Source of the DNA: DASQZK01 sp963771005
GTDB taxonomy: Bacteria > Bacteroidota > Bacteroidia > Bacteroidales > GCA-2748055
DNA length: 64,000 bases
NCBI GenBank assembly: GCA_963771005.1
Contig: CAVYRO010000008.1
Coordinates: 1,302,001 to 1,366,000 of the forward strand
Reading direction: 5' to 3'
The notes below the pieces were generated by a model. The model was not told the DNA's origin. It made no database searches and saw only the letters and a list, made by a program, of their open reading frames with translations. Shown here piece by piece: positions 43,727 to 51,555 of this stretch; the first letter of the stretch is position 1; every line of letters begins with the position of its first letter. The position numbers were made by a program, and so were the translations under genes.

Positions 43727-44719
43727 TCAGTTGGTCTCAGTAAGGTTTTTCAACACTTTCAGTGCTTTTCCGCCATATAGTGATTCGCGGGCCATCTGGA
43801 AACATTCGTCGCTGGATTTTTCAGGATAGTAACATTTGAAAGCCATGCCTGAGTTGGCAGTGACGGCATCATTCTGCGCATCCGTACCATTGCCTTCCAG
43901 GATGGCGAGAAAGATACCTGCAGATTCCTCAATGGTCTGTCCGCCATACAGGTCCTCCGGGTTCAACTTGTTGAACCCGATCTCTTCAGGGGCCAGCAGG
44001 CTTTCGCCGGAATTGGAGATCAGCTTGAAATCACCGGTCAGGGAAATCTCGTCATAACCGTCAAGTGAATAGAGAACGGTGTACCTTTTCTCCGTCTGCT
44101 GAAAAATATAATTATAAAGTCTAGCGGTTTCGAGGTTAAAGACACCGGCAACCTGGTTAGGCGGGAAAGCAGGATTGACCAGCGGACCGAGCATGTTGAA
44201 AAAAGTTTTTACCCCCAGTTCATGCCTGACGGGGCCTACATTTTTCATGGCAGGGTGAAAAAGCGGTGCATGGAGAAAACATATCCCAGCGCTCTCGAGC
44301 TGACGGCGAAGGGTGTCGCGGTCATTGGTAAATTTATATCCGAAATATTCCATCACATTGCTTGATCCGCAGGCTGAAGAAACCCCGTAATTCCCATGTT
44401 TTGCCACCTTGGCACCCCCGCCGGCGACAACAAGTGAAGAGAGAGTCGATACATTGAAGGTATTTTTTCCGTCTCCCCCGGTACCGCAGAGATCGATGGT
44501 ATTGAAATCAGAGAGGTCGGTGTACAGGCATAATTCCAGGAGAGCATCCCGGAAGCCAGCGAGTTCGTCGACCGTGACGAGACGCATCATAAAGACCGTA
44601 AGGAAGGATGCTATCTGGATACCGCTGAATTTCCCCGTTCCGATATCGAGGAGGACAGCCTTTGCTTCATCTCTTTCCAGGGTGAGATGAGCCGTAAGTT
44701 TTTGAAGTATTTCTTTCAT
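43727..44719 (-). CDS. trpD: Anthranilate phosphoribosyltransferase
   Basis: A 330-residue TrpD with the PRPP motif DLCGTGGDGKNTFNVST, KHGNYGVSSACGSSNVM and LGPLVNPAFPPNQVAGVF. It transfers phosphoribose to anthranilate. It is not fused to TrpG, whose gene lies 33 bases upstream. Confidence 0.97.
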   Translation of the reverse strand: MKEILQKLTAHLTLERDEAKAVLLDIGTGKFSGIQIASFLTVFMMRLVTVDELAGFRDALLELCLYTDLSDFNTIDLCGTGGDGKNTFNVSTLSSLVVAGGGAKVAKHGNYGVSSACGSSNVMEYFGYKFTNDRDTLRRQLESAGICFLHAPLFHPAMKNVGPVRHELGVKTFFNMLGPLVNPAFPPNQVAGVFNLETARLYNYIFQQTEKRYTVLYSLDGYDEISLTGDFKLISNSGESLLAPEEIGFNKLNPEDLYGGQTIEESAGIFLAILEGNGTDAQNDAVTANSGMAFKCYYPEKSSDECFQMARESLYGGKALKVLKNLTETN

Positions 44720-44752
44720 AATTCTATTTTTTCATGAAAAAGTAATTGCTTT

Positions 44753-45322
44753 TCAGGCATCCAGCCAGTTTACGATCATTTGTTTTCCATAGCGGGTAAG
44801 CACCGATTCCGGGTGGAATTGTACACCCCGGAGGTTGTATTTTTGATGGGTCACTGCCATGATCATACCCATCTCGTCACGGGCTGTGACCCTTAGTTCA
44901 GCCGGAAGGGTATCTTCGCTGATGACCCATGAATGGTATCTTCCCGCAGTGAATATCTTAGGAATACCCGAGAATATTTTCTCTTCGCAGTCGATAATAT
45001 TCATGTAAGTGGCCACGCCGTGAAACACATTACTCAGGTTGGTCAGGCTGCCCCCGTAGCTTTCGGCAATTGCCTGGCAACCGAGGCAAACGCCCAGAAT
45101 GCTTTTCTCGGGAGCGAGCGTCCTTATGAGATCGAGAGTTATGCCGGCATCCGAGGGCAAACCGGGTCCCGGGGAGATAATGATCTTATCATAAATCCGT
45201 GCCTTTTCGGGGGTTATCCCGTCATTCCTGAATACATCCACCGGTTCACCCGTGATCTCCCGGATGTAGTGAACCAGGTTCCATGTGAAGGAATCATAAT
45301 TGTCAAGTACCATGATTTTCAT
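44753..45322 (-). CDS. trpG: Anthranilate synthase glutaminase subunit
   Basis: A 189-residue class I glutamine amidotransferase with the nucleophile Cys in ILGVCLGCQAIAE, SPGPGLPSDAG, and the catalytic His-x-Glu in VQFHPES. It supplies ammonia to TrpE. It lies 66 bases after trpE in the same operon. Confidence 0.96.
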   Translation of the reverse strand: MKIMVLDNYDSFTWNLVHYIREITGEPVDVFRNDGITPEKARIYDKIIISPGPGLPSDAGITLDLIRTLAPEKSILGVCLGCQAIAESYGGSLTNLSNVFHGVATYMNIIDCEEKIFSGIPKIFTAGRYHSWVISEDTLPAELRVTARDEMGMIMAVTHQKYNLRGVQFHPESVLTRYGKQMIVNWLDA

Positions 45323-45388
45323 CTTCTTCTCCTCCTGTTTAGGTTTTTTGTCCCGGCGGTGCCGTTTTGATCTCCCATCCTTTCCGGA

Positions 45389-46810
45389 TCACATATTCAC
45401 TGCCATTTCAATTGCTTTTTTCAGAGCCCCGAGTTTGTTACCGACTTCGTTCAGTTCGTTCTCTTCGACAGATGCCGCAACGATCCCTGCCCCGGCCTGG
45501 TAGTGGAGCGTGTTGTTCTTGCTCATGAAGGAACGGATCATAATGGCATGATTGAGGGTGCCGTCGAAACCGAAATAGCCGATCGCCCCGCCGTAAAATC
45601 CCCGGCTGGTCTTCTCATATTCATCGATGATTTCCATTGCCCTGAACTTAGGCGCTCCGGAAAGGGTCCCCGCCGGAAAAGAATCGGCAAATACTCTTAC
45701 GGGATTATATCCCTCCTTCAGGACACCGGTCACCTCGGAAACCAGGTGAATAACATGCGAATAGAACTGTGTTTCGCGGTAGGTTTTTACTGCCACCTCG
45801 CCGGAATTCCGGCTGAGATCATTCCGCGCCAGGTCGACCAGCATAACATGCTCAGCATTCTCTTTCTGGTCGTTCGTAAGTTCGATGGCGAGCTGCCGGT
45901 CTCTTTCGTCGTTCCCTGTTCGTTTGAAGGTGCCGGCTATCGGGTTGATCCTCGCAATGCCGTCGGCTATCACAAGCTGGGCCTCGGGTGATGAACCGAA
46001 AAGTTTATATCCGCCATAGTCAAAGTAGAAAAGATACGGCGATGGATTGATGCTGCGTAATGCGCGATAAACATTGAACTCATCACCATGGAACCCGCGG
46101 CTGTAATTCCTGGACAGCACAACCTGGAATACATCGCCCAGGTGACAATGCTTCTTTCCCTTTGCAACCATGTCCATATAATCTTTATCAGTGATCCCCG
46201 AAATTTCCTCATTCAAGGCGACAAACCTGAACGTTCCGGTCGAACGGTTGGAAAGCAGCTCTCGAACCTCCTCGTATCGGCCGGGACCGTTCTCCGTTTT
46301 GTTTTCGAGCAGGTATAACTGGTTGTTGAAATGGTTAATAGCAATAATAAACCGGTAAACAGCATAGTTTATTTCGGGGATCCGCATTTCGCCGGTTGGA
46401 TTGTTCCTGAATTTAATCGTGTCAAAACAGGTAACGGCATCGTATGCTGTGTATCCGAAAAGCCCGTTCGTATTCATTCCTTTATACCCATCAGGAGCAT
46501 TTGTTTTAAAAGAACGTATAAATGTATCCAGTGAATTGCTTACACTATGCTGGTCCGTCACCCCGGTAAAGGATTCACTTCCATCGGTAAAACTGATCTT
46601 TATCTGCCGTTTCTCGACCCTGAAGGATGAAAGAACATCAAAACAGATATACGTCATACTGTTACGGTTGCCATGATAGTCGGAGCTTTCCAGGAGAATT
46701 GCATTCGGATACCTGTCCCGCACCTTAAGATATATACTAACCGGAGTTACCAGGTCGGCGATCCCCGGAGGAAGGGCATGCACTTCAGGATAAAGTTTAG
46801 TTTCTTTCAT
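45389..46810 (-). CDS. trpE: Anthranilate synthase component I
   Basis: A 473-residue chorismate-binding enzyme with the C-terminal signatures LARNDLSRNSGEVAV, SFPAGTLSGAPKFRAM and YQAGAGIVAASVEENE, and a divergent N-terminal half that holds the tryptophan feedback site in the family. It makes anthranilate from chorismate with TrpG. It is the first structural gene of trpEGDCFBA, about 30 bases after the attenuator terminator. Confidence 0.97.
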   Translation of the reverse strand: MKETKLYPEVHALPPGIADLVTPVSIYLKVRDRYPNAILLESSDYHGNRNSMTYICFDVLSSFRVEKRQIKISFTDGSESFTGVTDQHSVSNSLDTFIRSFKTNAPDGYKGMNTNGLFGYTAYDAVTCFDTIKFRNNPTGEMRIPEINYAVYRFIIAINHFNNQLYLLENKTENGPGRYEEVRELLSNRSTGTFRFVALNEEISGITDKDYMDMVAKGKKHCHLGDVFQVVLSRNYSRGFHGDEFNVYRALRSINPSPYLFYFDYGGYKLFGSSPEAQLVIADGIARINPIAGTFKRTGNDERDRQLAIELTNDQKENAEHVMLVDLARNDLSRNSGEVAVKTYRETQFYSHVIHLVSEVTGVLKEGYNPVRVFADSFPAGTLSGAPKFRAMEIIDEYEKTSRGFYGGAIGYFGFDGTLNHAIMIRSFMSKNNTLHYQAGAGIVAASVEENELNEVGNKLGALKKAIEMAVNM

Positions 46811-46839
46811 TTTCCATATATTTTGAGGCGTCCGGACAT

Positions 46840-46868
46840 AAAAAAAGCCTGCCGGAATTCCGACAGGC
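46840..46868 (-). terminator. trp attenuator terminator hairpin
   Basis: On the minus strand the stem GCCTGTCGG/CCGGCAGGC (one T-G wobble, loop AATT) at 46868-46847 is followed by seven T. It lies between the Trp-rich leader frame and trpE, where an attenuation terminator is expected. The leader segment GCAGG, at the end of the leader frame, can pair with CCTGT of the terminator's 5' arm, a possible antiterminator; I checked this only by eye. Confidence 0.8.
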
Positions 46869-46895
46869 CGATTATATGAATTACATATAGTAGGG

Positions 46896-46961
46896 CTATC
46901 TTACATTCCTGCAGAATGCAAATAACTCTTGCCACCACCATATGTTCAGAATTTGTCTCAT
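46896..46961 (-). CDS. trpL: trp operon leader peptide with three consecutive Trp codons
   Basis: A 21-residue frame, ATG at 46961 to TAG at 46896, beginning MRQILNIWWWQELF. The three TGG codons in a row are at residues 8-10. It is followed 27 bases later by a GC-rich hairpin with a T run, then trpE. By analogy with proteobacterial trp operons, ribosome stalling at the Trp codons when charged tRNA-Trp is scarce would favour an antiterminator and let transcription enter trpE. The frame is too short for standard gene finding. A candidate -7 box lies 20 bases upstream. Confidence 0.85.
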   Translation of the reverse strand: MRQILNIWWWQELFAFCRNVR

Positions 46962-46980
46962 TTCTTTTTCGATCTGAAAG

Positions 46981-46988
46981 CAAAGATT
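46981..46988 (-). promoter_or_regulatory. Candidate -7 box of the trp operon
   Basis: Minus strand AATCTTTG, one base off TAnnTTTG, 20 bases before the trpL ATG. The upstream DNA is very A/T-rich and lacks a clear TTTG. It predicts an unusually short 5' end before trpL, about 13 bases. Confidence 0.4.
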
Positions 46989-47078
46989 CAATTTTTATTT
47001 TATAATTAAAAAGTTTGAACGGAAATTTTTAGAAATGAAGTAATAAACTCCGTCAAATGGCAAAAAATTTCCATTAAT

Positions 47079-47326
47079 TAGTACCAGAAAGAAAACCCGA
47101 TGACCCTTCGACTTCGCTCAGGGACCGGTCAATTCGATGAACGAAGAACTTTTCGGATGGTGGTAAGGCAGGCAAAAGGCCCTTCTTGCGAAAGTCACTG
47201 AATTTTAAATTTATACTTAGGGGCCTTTTGCCTGCCTTACCACCATCCGAAAAGTTCACCCTCTTGAATGAAGTCACCGGTCCCTGAGCGGAGCCGAAGG
47301 GTCATCGGGTTTTCTGGCAAACATTA
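47079..47326. mobile_element. Palindromic MITE-like element, copy 3
   Basis: A 248-base near-palindrome between the trp promoter and the ferredoxin-reductase-like gene. It begins TAGTACCAGAAAGAAAACCC and ends with the complement of TAATGTTTGCCAG. It has the same arms as copies 1 and 2 (CCCTTCGACTTCGCTCAGGG) and the same inner AACTTTTCGGATGGTGG segments as copy 1. The arms carry compensating changes against the other copies (GATGACCC with GGGTCATC instead of GACAACCC with GGGTTGTC). Confidence 0.75.
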
Positions 47327-47449
47327 ATTCCCCTTATTACAAGGCGATCCTGTTTGATCACTCCGTAAGAAGAGATCTGCCGGGAAAAAATGAACACATC
47401 CTGTCAAAAGACCGTTAACAGATAACAATGCATACGCTAAAAAGTTAAC

Positions 47450-48121
47450 ATGAACGGGATTGAAGCCTCGAATCATGCACTCCGTGAAGTAAGGATCGGG
47501 CGGAAGGTGGAAATATGCCCGGGCGTCTTCATCCTCTCCTTTAAAAAAGAATTCAGCTTTTCTGCTGGCCAGGTGATCGGCATTACAGATAACCCCTCGG
47601 TACCACCCCGGTTATACAGTATTGCCAGCGGGGAAAATGAACCGGCGATACGGATCCTGTTTGATATAAAGAATGACGGGTATCTCACACCGAAACTTTC
47701 CAGGCTGAAGGAGGGGGATACTCTCTATATTACAGGACCCTCCGGCAAATTCACGGGCGACTCCCTTCCTGCATTCTGGATAGCTGCCGGCACGGGCATC
47801 GCTCCTTTTGCATCCATGTTTTATTCCGGACTCTGGCTGAATAAGACACTGGTTCACGGAGCCAGGACGCTGGACCGGTTTTATTTTGAAGAAGACCTGC
47901 AACCCGTACTAAATGAAAATTATATCCGTTGTTGTTCTTCAGAGAAAGGTAACGGAGTTTGGGAAGGAAGGCTTACCGAATATCTCCTCACCCGGGAATT
48001 TCTTCCCCCCGGCAGAAAATATTACCTTTGCGGCAGCGCGGAGATGGTTGTCCGGACGAGAGATATTCTGATAGAGAAGGGCATCCCCTATGATGCCATA
48101 GCGGCGGAAATTTATTTTTAA
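47450..48121 (+). CDS. Ferredoxin-NADP+ reductase-like flavoprotein
   Basis: A 223-residue FAD/NAD(P)-binding oxidoreductase. The FAD domain (about 1-100) has PRLYSIASGEN, the RxYS motif, and the nucleotide domain has WIAAGTGIAPFASM and YLCGSAEMVV, typical of the ferredoxin reductase superfamily. It lacks an iron-sulfur domain and is short for the family. It may move electrons between NADPH and ferredoxin or flavodoxin. It lies 4 bases before rlmN, whose radical-SAM reaction needs reduced flavodoxin or ferredoxin, so an electron-supply link is possible but unproven. Confidence 0.83.
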   Translation: MNGIEASNHALREVRIGRKVEICPGVFILSFKKEFSFSAGQVIGITDNPSVPPRLYSIASGENEPAIRILFDIKNDGYLTPKLSRLKEGDTLYITGPSGKFTGDSLPAFWIAAGTGIAPFASMFYSGLWLNKTLVHGARTLDRFYFEEDLQPVLNENYIRCCSSEKGNGVWEGRLTEYLLTREFLPPGRKYYLCGSAEMVVRTRDILIEKGIPYDAIAAEIYF

Positions 48122-48125
48122 CAGG

Positions 48126-49166
48126 ATGGAGAAGACACCCTTATACGGAATGAACCTTGAGGAACTCGGAAGAGTGACTGCCGCTCTTGGCATGCCCTCT
48201 TTCACCGCCGGGCAGATCGCCGGCTGGCTTTATGGCAAAGGGATCTCATCCATTGATGAGATGACTAACCTGTCCCGCAAAAACCGGGACCTGCTCAAAG
48301 AAAATTACCTGGCCGGGCTTTTCGGACCGGTGAAGGTCCAGGAATCGATCGACGGAACAAAGAAATATCTCTACCCGGCACGCCCGGGAAAGTTCATTGA
48401 GACGGCATACATACCCGAGGAGAACCGCAAAACCCTGTGCGTTTCCTCCCAGGTGGGATGCAAAATGGGATGCCTGTTCTGTATGACAGGGAAGCAGGGC
48501 TTCCAGGGAAATCTCACTGCAGGGGAGATCGTGAACCAGGTTGGCAGCCTTCCTGAAAAAGACAGCCTCACCAATATCGTTTATATGGGGATGGGGGAGC
48601 CTCTCGACAATACAGCGGAGGTTCTCAGGAGCCTGGAGATCCTCACAGCACCATGGGGTTTTGCCATGAGCCCGAGAAGAATAACCGTTTCTACCATCGG
48701 GATCCTTCCCGGACTAAAAGAGTTTCTCGACCATAGCGATTGCCACCTTGCCATCAGCCTTCACACACCTTTCGACGATGAACGCCGCAGGCTCATGCCG
48801 GTTCAGACCGTTTATCCTGCCGCTGAGATCCTTGATTTCGTGAAAAATTATGACTGGTCCGGCCAGCGGAGGGTGTCTGTTGAATATATCATGTTTGACG
48901 GGCTGAACGATACGGAGCGACATGTGAAGGAACTGGTGAGGATCCTTGGCGGGATCCGGTGCCGCATCAACCTCATACGCTTCCATCCCATACCCGGTAC
49001 TCCCCTTAAGGGTTCCCCCGACGAAAGGATCATCGCTTTCCGGGATGCTCTGAATGCCAAGGGAATAACCGCTACAATAAGAAGATCCAGGGGACAGGAT
49101 ATCTATGCTGCCTGCGGATTATTAAGCACAAAAGAACTTATCAGGCAGGAAGAACAGGAATTCTGA
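48126..49166 (+). CDS. rlmN: Dual-specificity rRNA/tRNA adenine-C2 methyltransferase RlmN
   Basis: A 346-residue radical-SAM enzyme with the CxxxCxxC motif in VGCKMGCLFCMTG (Cys112, 116 and 119), VYMGMGEPLDN, SPRRITVSTIGILPG and LAISLHTPFDDERR, and a late conserved Cys in YAACGLL. It methylates C2 of A2503 in 23S rRNA and A37 in some tRNAs. It is immediately downstream of the ferredoxin-reductase-like gene. Confidence 0.94.
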   Translation: MEKTPLYGMNLEELGRVTAALGMPSFTAGQIAGWLYGKGISSIDEMTNLSRKNRDLLKENYLAGLFGPVKVQESIDGTKKYLYPARPGKFIETAYIPEENRKTLCVSSQVGCKMGCLFCMTGKQGFQGNLTAGEIVNQVGSLPEKDSLTNIVYMGMGEPLDNTAEVLRSLEILTAPWGFAMSPRRITVSTIGILPGLKEFLDHSDCHLAISLHTPFDDERRRLMPVQTVYPAAEILDFVKNYDWSGQRRVSVEYIMFDGLNDTERHVKELVRILGGIRCRINLIRFHPIPGTPLKGSPDERIIAFRDALNAKGITATIRRSRGQDIYAACGLLSTKELIRQEEQEF

Positions 49167-49255
49167 TAGTAAAAATTGTAAGTTTCAGATTTCATTATGC
49201 CGGGGAAGAATGTGGATTGCGGATGACACACATATGGCGGACGAGAGCGGATAAT

Positions 49256-49552
49256 TGTTTCAGGTGGTTCAGGTTGTTTCAGATGGTTTGAAATGGTTTG
49301 AAATGGGTTCAACTCACTTCACCAAATCACCAAATCACCAGATCACCAAATTCTTCGGGGAGTTTCACCACAGATTTCACGATTATCACAGAGGTTTCAG
49401 ATGGTTTCAGGTGCTTTCAACTCCATTCAACAACGCAACAAATCACCAAATCACCAAATTCTTCCGGATCCGTGTTCATCCGTGTTAATCCGTTAAATCC
49501 GTGTTCCTCTTCTACTTCACCAAATCAACCAATCAACAAATCACCAAATTCT
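49256..49552. repeat. Tandem-repeat region, copy B
   Basis: About 300 bases of short units: TTTCAGGTGG and GTTTGAAATG types on the left, AATCACCA units twice, and a right part with ATCCGTGTTCCTCTTC followed by TACTTCACCAAATCA. The last part is the complement of the left end of copy C (62206). It fills the gap between rlmN and the superoxide dismutase gene and ends at the sod stop codon. Confidence 0.65.
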
Positions 49553-50134
49553 TCAGGAAAGGAGCCTCTCCTCCACCTTTTCCCAGTTTATGAGCTTCCA
49601 GAAGCCTTCGATATAATCCGGCCGGCGGTTCTGAAAATCAAGGTAGTAAGCATGTTCCCAAACATCGCAGGTCAGCAGCGGTATGTATGCTTCCCGCATG
49701 GGATTCCATGCGTTCGACCCCTGGAGGATCCGCAATCCGTTATTTTTTCCTTTCACAAGCCAGGTCCATCCCGATCCGAACAGGGTGACCGAGGCCTGCA
49801 TAAATTGTTCCCGGAAAGATTCCATGCTTCCGAAACTCTTTTTGATGGCATTATCCAGCACATCGCCGGGAATCGTTATTTTCGGGGGAATGAGGCTCTC
49901 CCAGTAAAAGGTATGATTCCATACCTGGGCGGCATTGTTGAAAATGCCTCCATCGGTGAGCCGGATAAGATCAACAAGGGATTTCCTTGACCATTCAGAA
50001 CCTTCGGTAAGTTTATTCAGGTTACTGACATATGCCTGGTGGTGCCGGCCATAATGAAATTCAATGGTATTCCTGCTGATGACAGGTTCAAGGGCATCCA
50101 TGGCAAAAGGTAACTCAGGCAACGTAAAACTCAT
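49553..50134 (-). CDS. sodB: Iron-type superoxide dismutase
   Basis: A 193-residue Fe/Mn superoxide dismutase with the metal ligands in FHYGRHHQAYV (His), VWNHTFYW (His) and CDVWEHAYYLDF (Asp and His). The Gln in AAQVWNHTFYW is typical of the iron-dependent group. It removes superoxide in the cytoplasm. It stands alone with its own -7 box. Confidence 0.95.
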   Translation of the reverse strand: MSFTLPELPFAMDALEPVISRNTIEFHYGRHHQAYVSNLNKLTEGSEWSRKSLVDLIRLTDGGIFNNAAQVWNHTFYWESLIPPKITIPGDVLDNAIKKSFGSMESFREQFMQASVTLFGSGWTWLVKGKNNGLRILQGSNAWNPMREAYIPLLTCDVWEHAYYLDFQNRRPDYIEGFWKLINWEKVEERLLS

Positions 50135-50162
50135 CTTATTTCGGGGTTATTTCAGGTTGCTT

Positions 50163-50170
50163 CAAAGTTA
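50163..50170 (-). promoter_or_regulatory. Candidate -7 box of sodB
   Basis: Minus strand TAACTTTG, a full match to TAnnTTTG, 29 bases before the sodB ATG. The -33 region is weak. Confidence 0.45.
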
Positions 50171-50273
50171 ATCAAGACATGGTATCCATCTGGCCTGGAA
50201 TGATTAATTTTGATAAAACCGTGGTTTCCTTATATAAATTTTTTAACTTGAATTCCGAACTGCCGGTTTAAAG

Positions 50274-50467
50274 TTGAACGGGTTATTTTATGTAATCCTT
50301 TTGGTATGGTTTCATGGACACAAGCGGACGGCGATAAGCAGGAACAAATTGAGCTTCCGGAAAAATTTGCCGGAGGGAAAACCAGAGGGCAAAAGATCTA
50401 TACGCCAGCCAACCTGTGGGATTATATCGATGGCGGGGCCGAACTCTTTCTTTCCTACGGATTTCAG
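50274..50467 (+). pseudogene. N-terminal fragment of a DUF6599-like protein gene
   Basis: Frame 1 from 50274 gives a hydrophobic leader (NGLFYVILLVWFHG); a second frame from about 50306 gives GQKIYTPANLWDYIDGGAEL followed by FLSYGF, which I recognise as the start of the DUF6599 type found in this phylum. The two parts are in different frames, and the homology stops near 50467, where the 3' end of the EamA gene begins on the other strand. It looks like a decayed, truncated gene left by a deletion. The function of the family is not known to me. Confidence 0.55.
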
Positions 50468-51384
50468 ACTCCATTACCTGCCCGGCTTTGTCTTCGTTTG
50501 TAAACATTCAGGAGAATCAGGGAAGCGGCGATGACAGTCATTCCTGATACAGCCATCCATGTCGGTTTTTCGTCGGAAAGCATTATCCAGGCCATCCCCG
50601 CCCCGGCCACCGGGATGAGAAATTTCCAGAAATTAAGATCGGACACTTTCACACCGGGACGCTTCAGCAGGATATACCATATTGAGATTGCGGTGGCCGA
50701 AAGGAGGCTCAGCCAGGCCAGAGCGATGTAGTATTCCGGCGGCTTAGGACCGGGATGAATGCCTTCAACCGGTATAGAGAAAAGAAACAGCGCTCCGCCT
50801 CCTATAATCATCGTAGAAGAACTGAGAACCAGCGGGGGGATGTTCTGACCATCTCTTGCTATTATTACGTTCCCGATCCCCGACGCCGTGTTATTCAGGA
50901 TAAGAAGCAGGATGCCCAGTAAACTGGCACTGTGCAGCGTTGAAAAATTATTTCTACCCAGGCTGACCAGAACAATCCCGGCCATGCCAAGGATAAAGAC
51001 CGAAAATTTTATATAGGTCAGGCGGTCCCCGGGCATGTAAAAATGCGCCACGAGGGCGACAAACAGTGGGGAGGCACCGATTATGATGGCAGCGAGAGCC
51101 GCCGGAACCATGCTTATCCCAAGGTAAAAAAGCGAATACTGAACGAACATGGTAAGGAATGACAGGAAGAAGATCTTACCGAAATTTCCGGTAACCATAT
51201 TTTTATACCGGCTGAAAGGACCCGCGAACGGAAGGATGATCAGCCCTGACATGAAGAACCTCAGGCCTGCAAAATGCAGGGGGGTGGTATACGGCAGTCC
51301 AATTTTTATACCGGTGAATGCCGACGACCAGAGCAGGCAGGCAACGATGGCAAGGAATGCAGTGCTTACAATATGACGCTTCAC
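50464..51384 (-). CDS. EamA-family (DMT superfamily) transporter
   Basis: A 306-residue inner-membrane protein with about ten transmembrane helices and two EamA repeats (first about 5-140, second about 155-290; for example FLAIVACLLWSSAFTGIKIG). Members of the drug/metabolite superfamily export or import amino acids, purines or other small metabolites. A candidate -7 box CAACTTTG lies about 20 bases upstream. It is on the same strand as the GH109-type gene, 171 bases away. Its substrate is unknown. Confidence 0.87.
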   Translation of the reverse strand: MKRHIVSTAFLAIVACLLWSSAFTGIKIGLPYTTPLHFAGLRFFMSGLIILPFAGPFSRYKNMVTGNFGKIFFLSFLTMFVQYSLFYLGISMVPAALAAIIIGASPLFVALVAHFYMPGDRLTYIKFSVFILGMAGIVLVSLGRNNFSTLHSASLLGILLLILNNTASGIGNVIIARDGQNIPPLVLSSSTMIIGGGALFLFSIPVEGIHPGPKPPEYYIALAWLSLLSATAISIWYILLKRPGVKVSDLNFWKFLIPVAGAGMAWIMLSDEKPTWMAVSGMTVIAASLILLNVYKRRQSRAGNGV

Positions 51385-51555
51385 AATACCCTGATTTTAA
51401 CGGGCAAAGTTGGTAAATAATTCCCGAAAATCCTCCGCATCCGGAATAAGCCGTGGCTATTCATGCAGCCCCCCTGCATCCGTCAGAAGAAATATCTTTG
51501 TACCGGGCAATCACTTTCAGTGCATCACCAGGGCCGAAATGAAAATTTTAAGCCA

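Noticed and set aside
49298..49990. A 230-codon plus-strand open frame over the repeat region and sodB.
   Set aside because: Its first half is tandem-repeat translation (repeated NHQITKSPNSSG) and its second half is the antisense of sodB.
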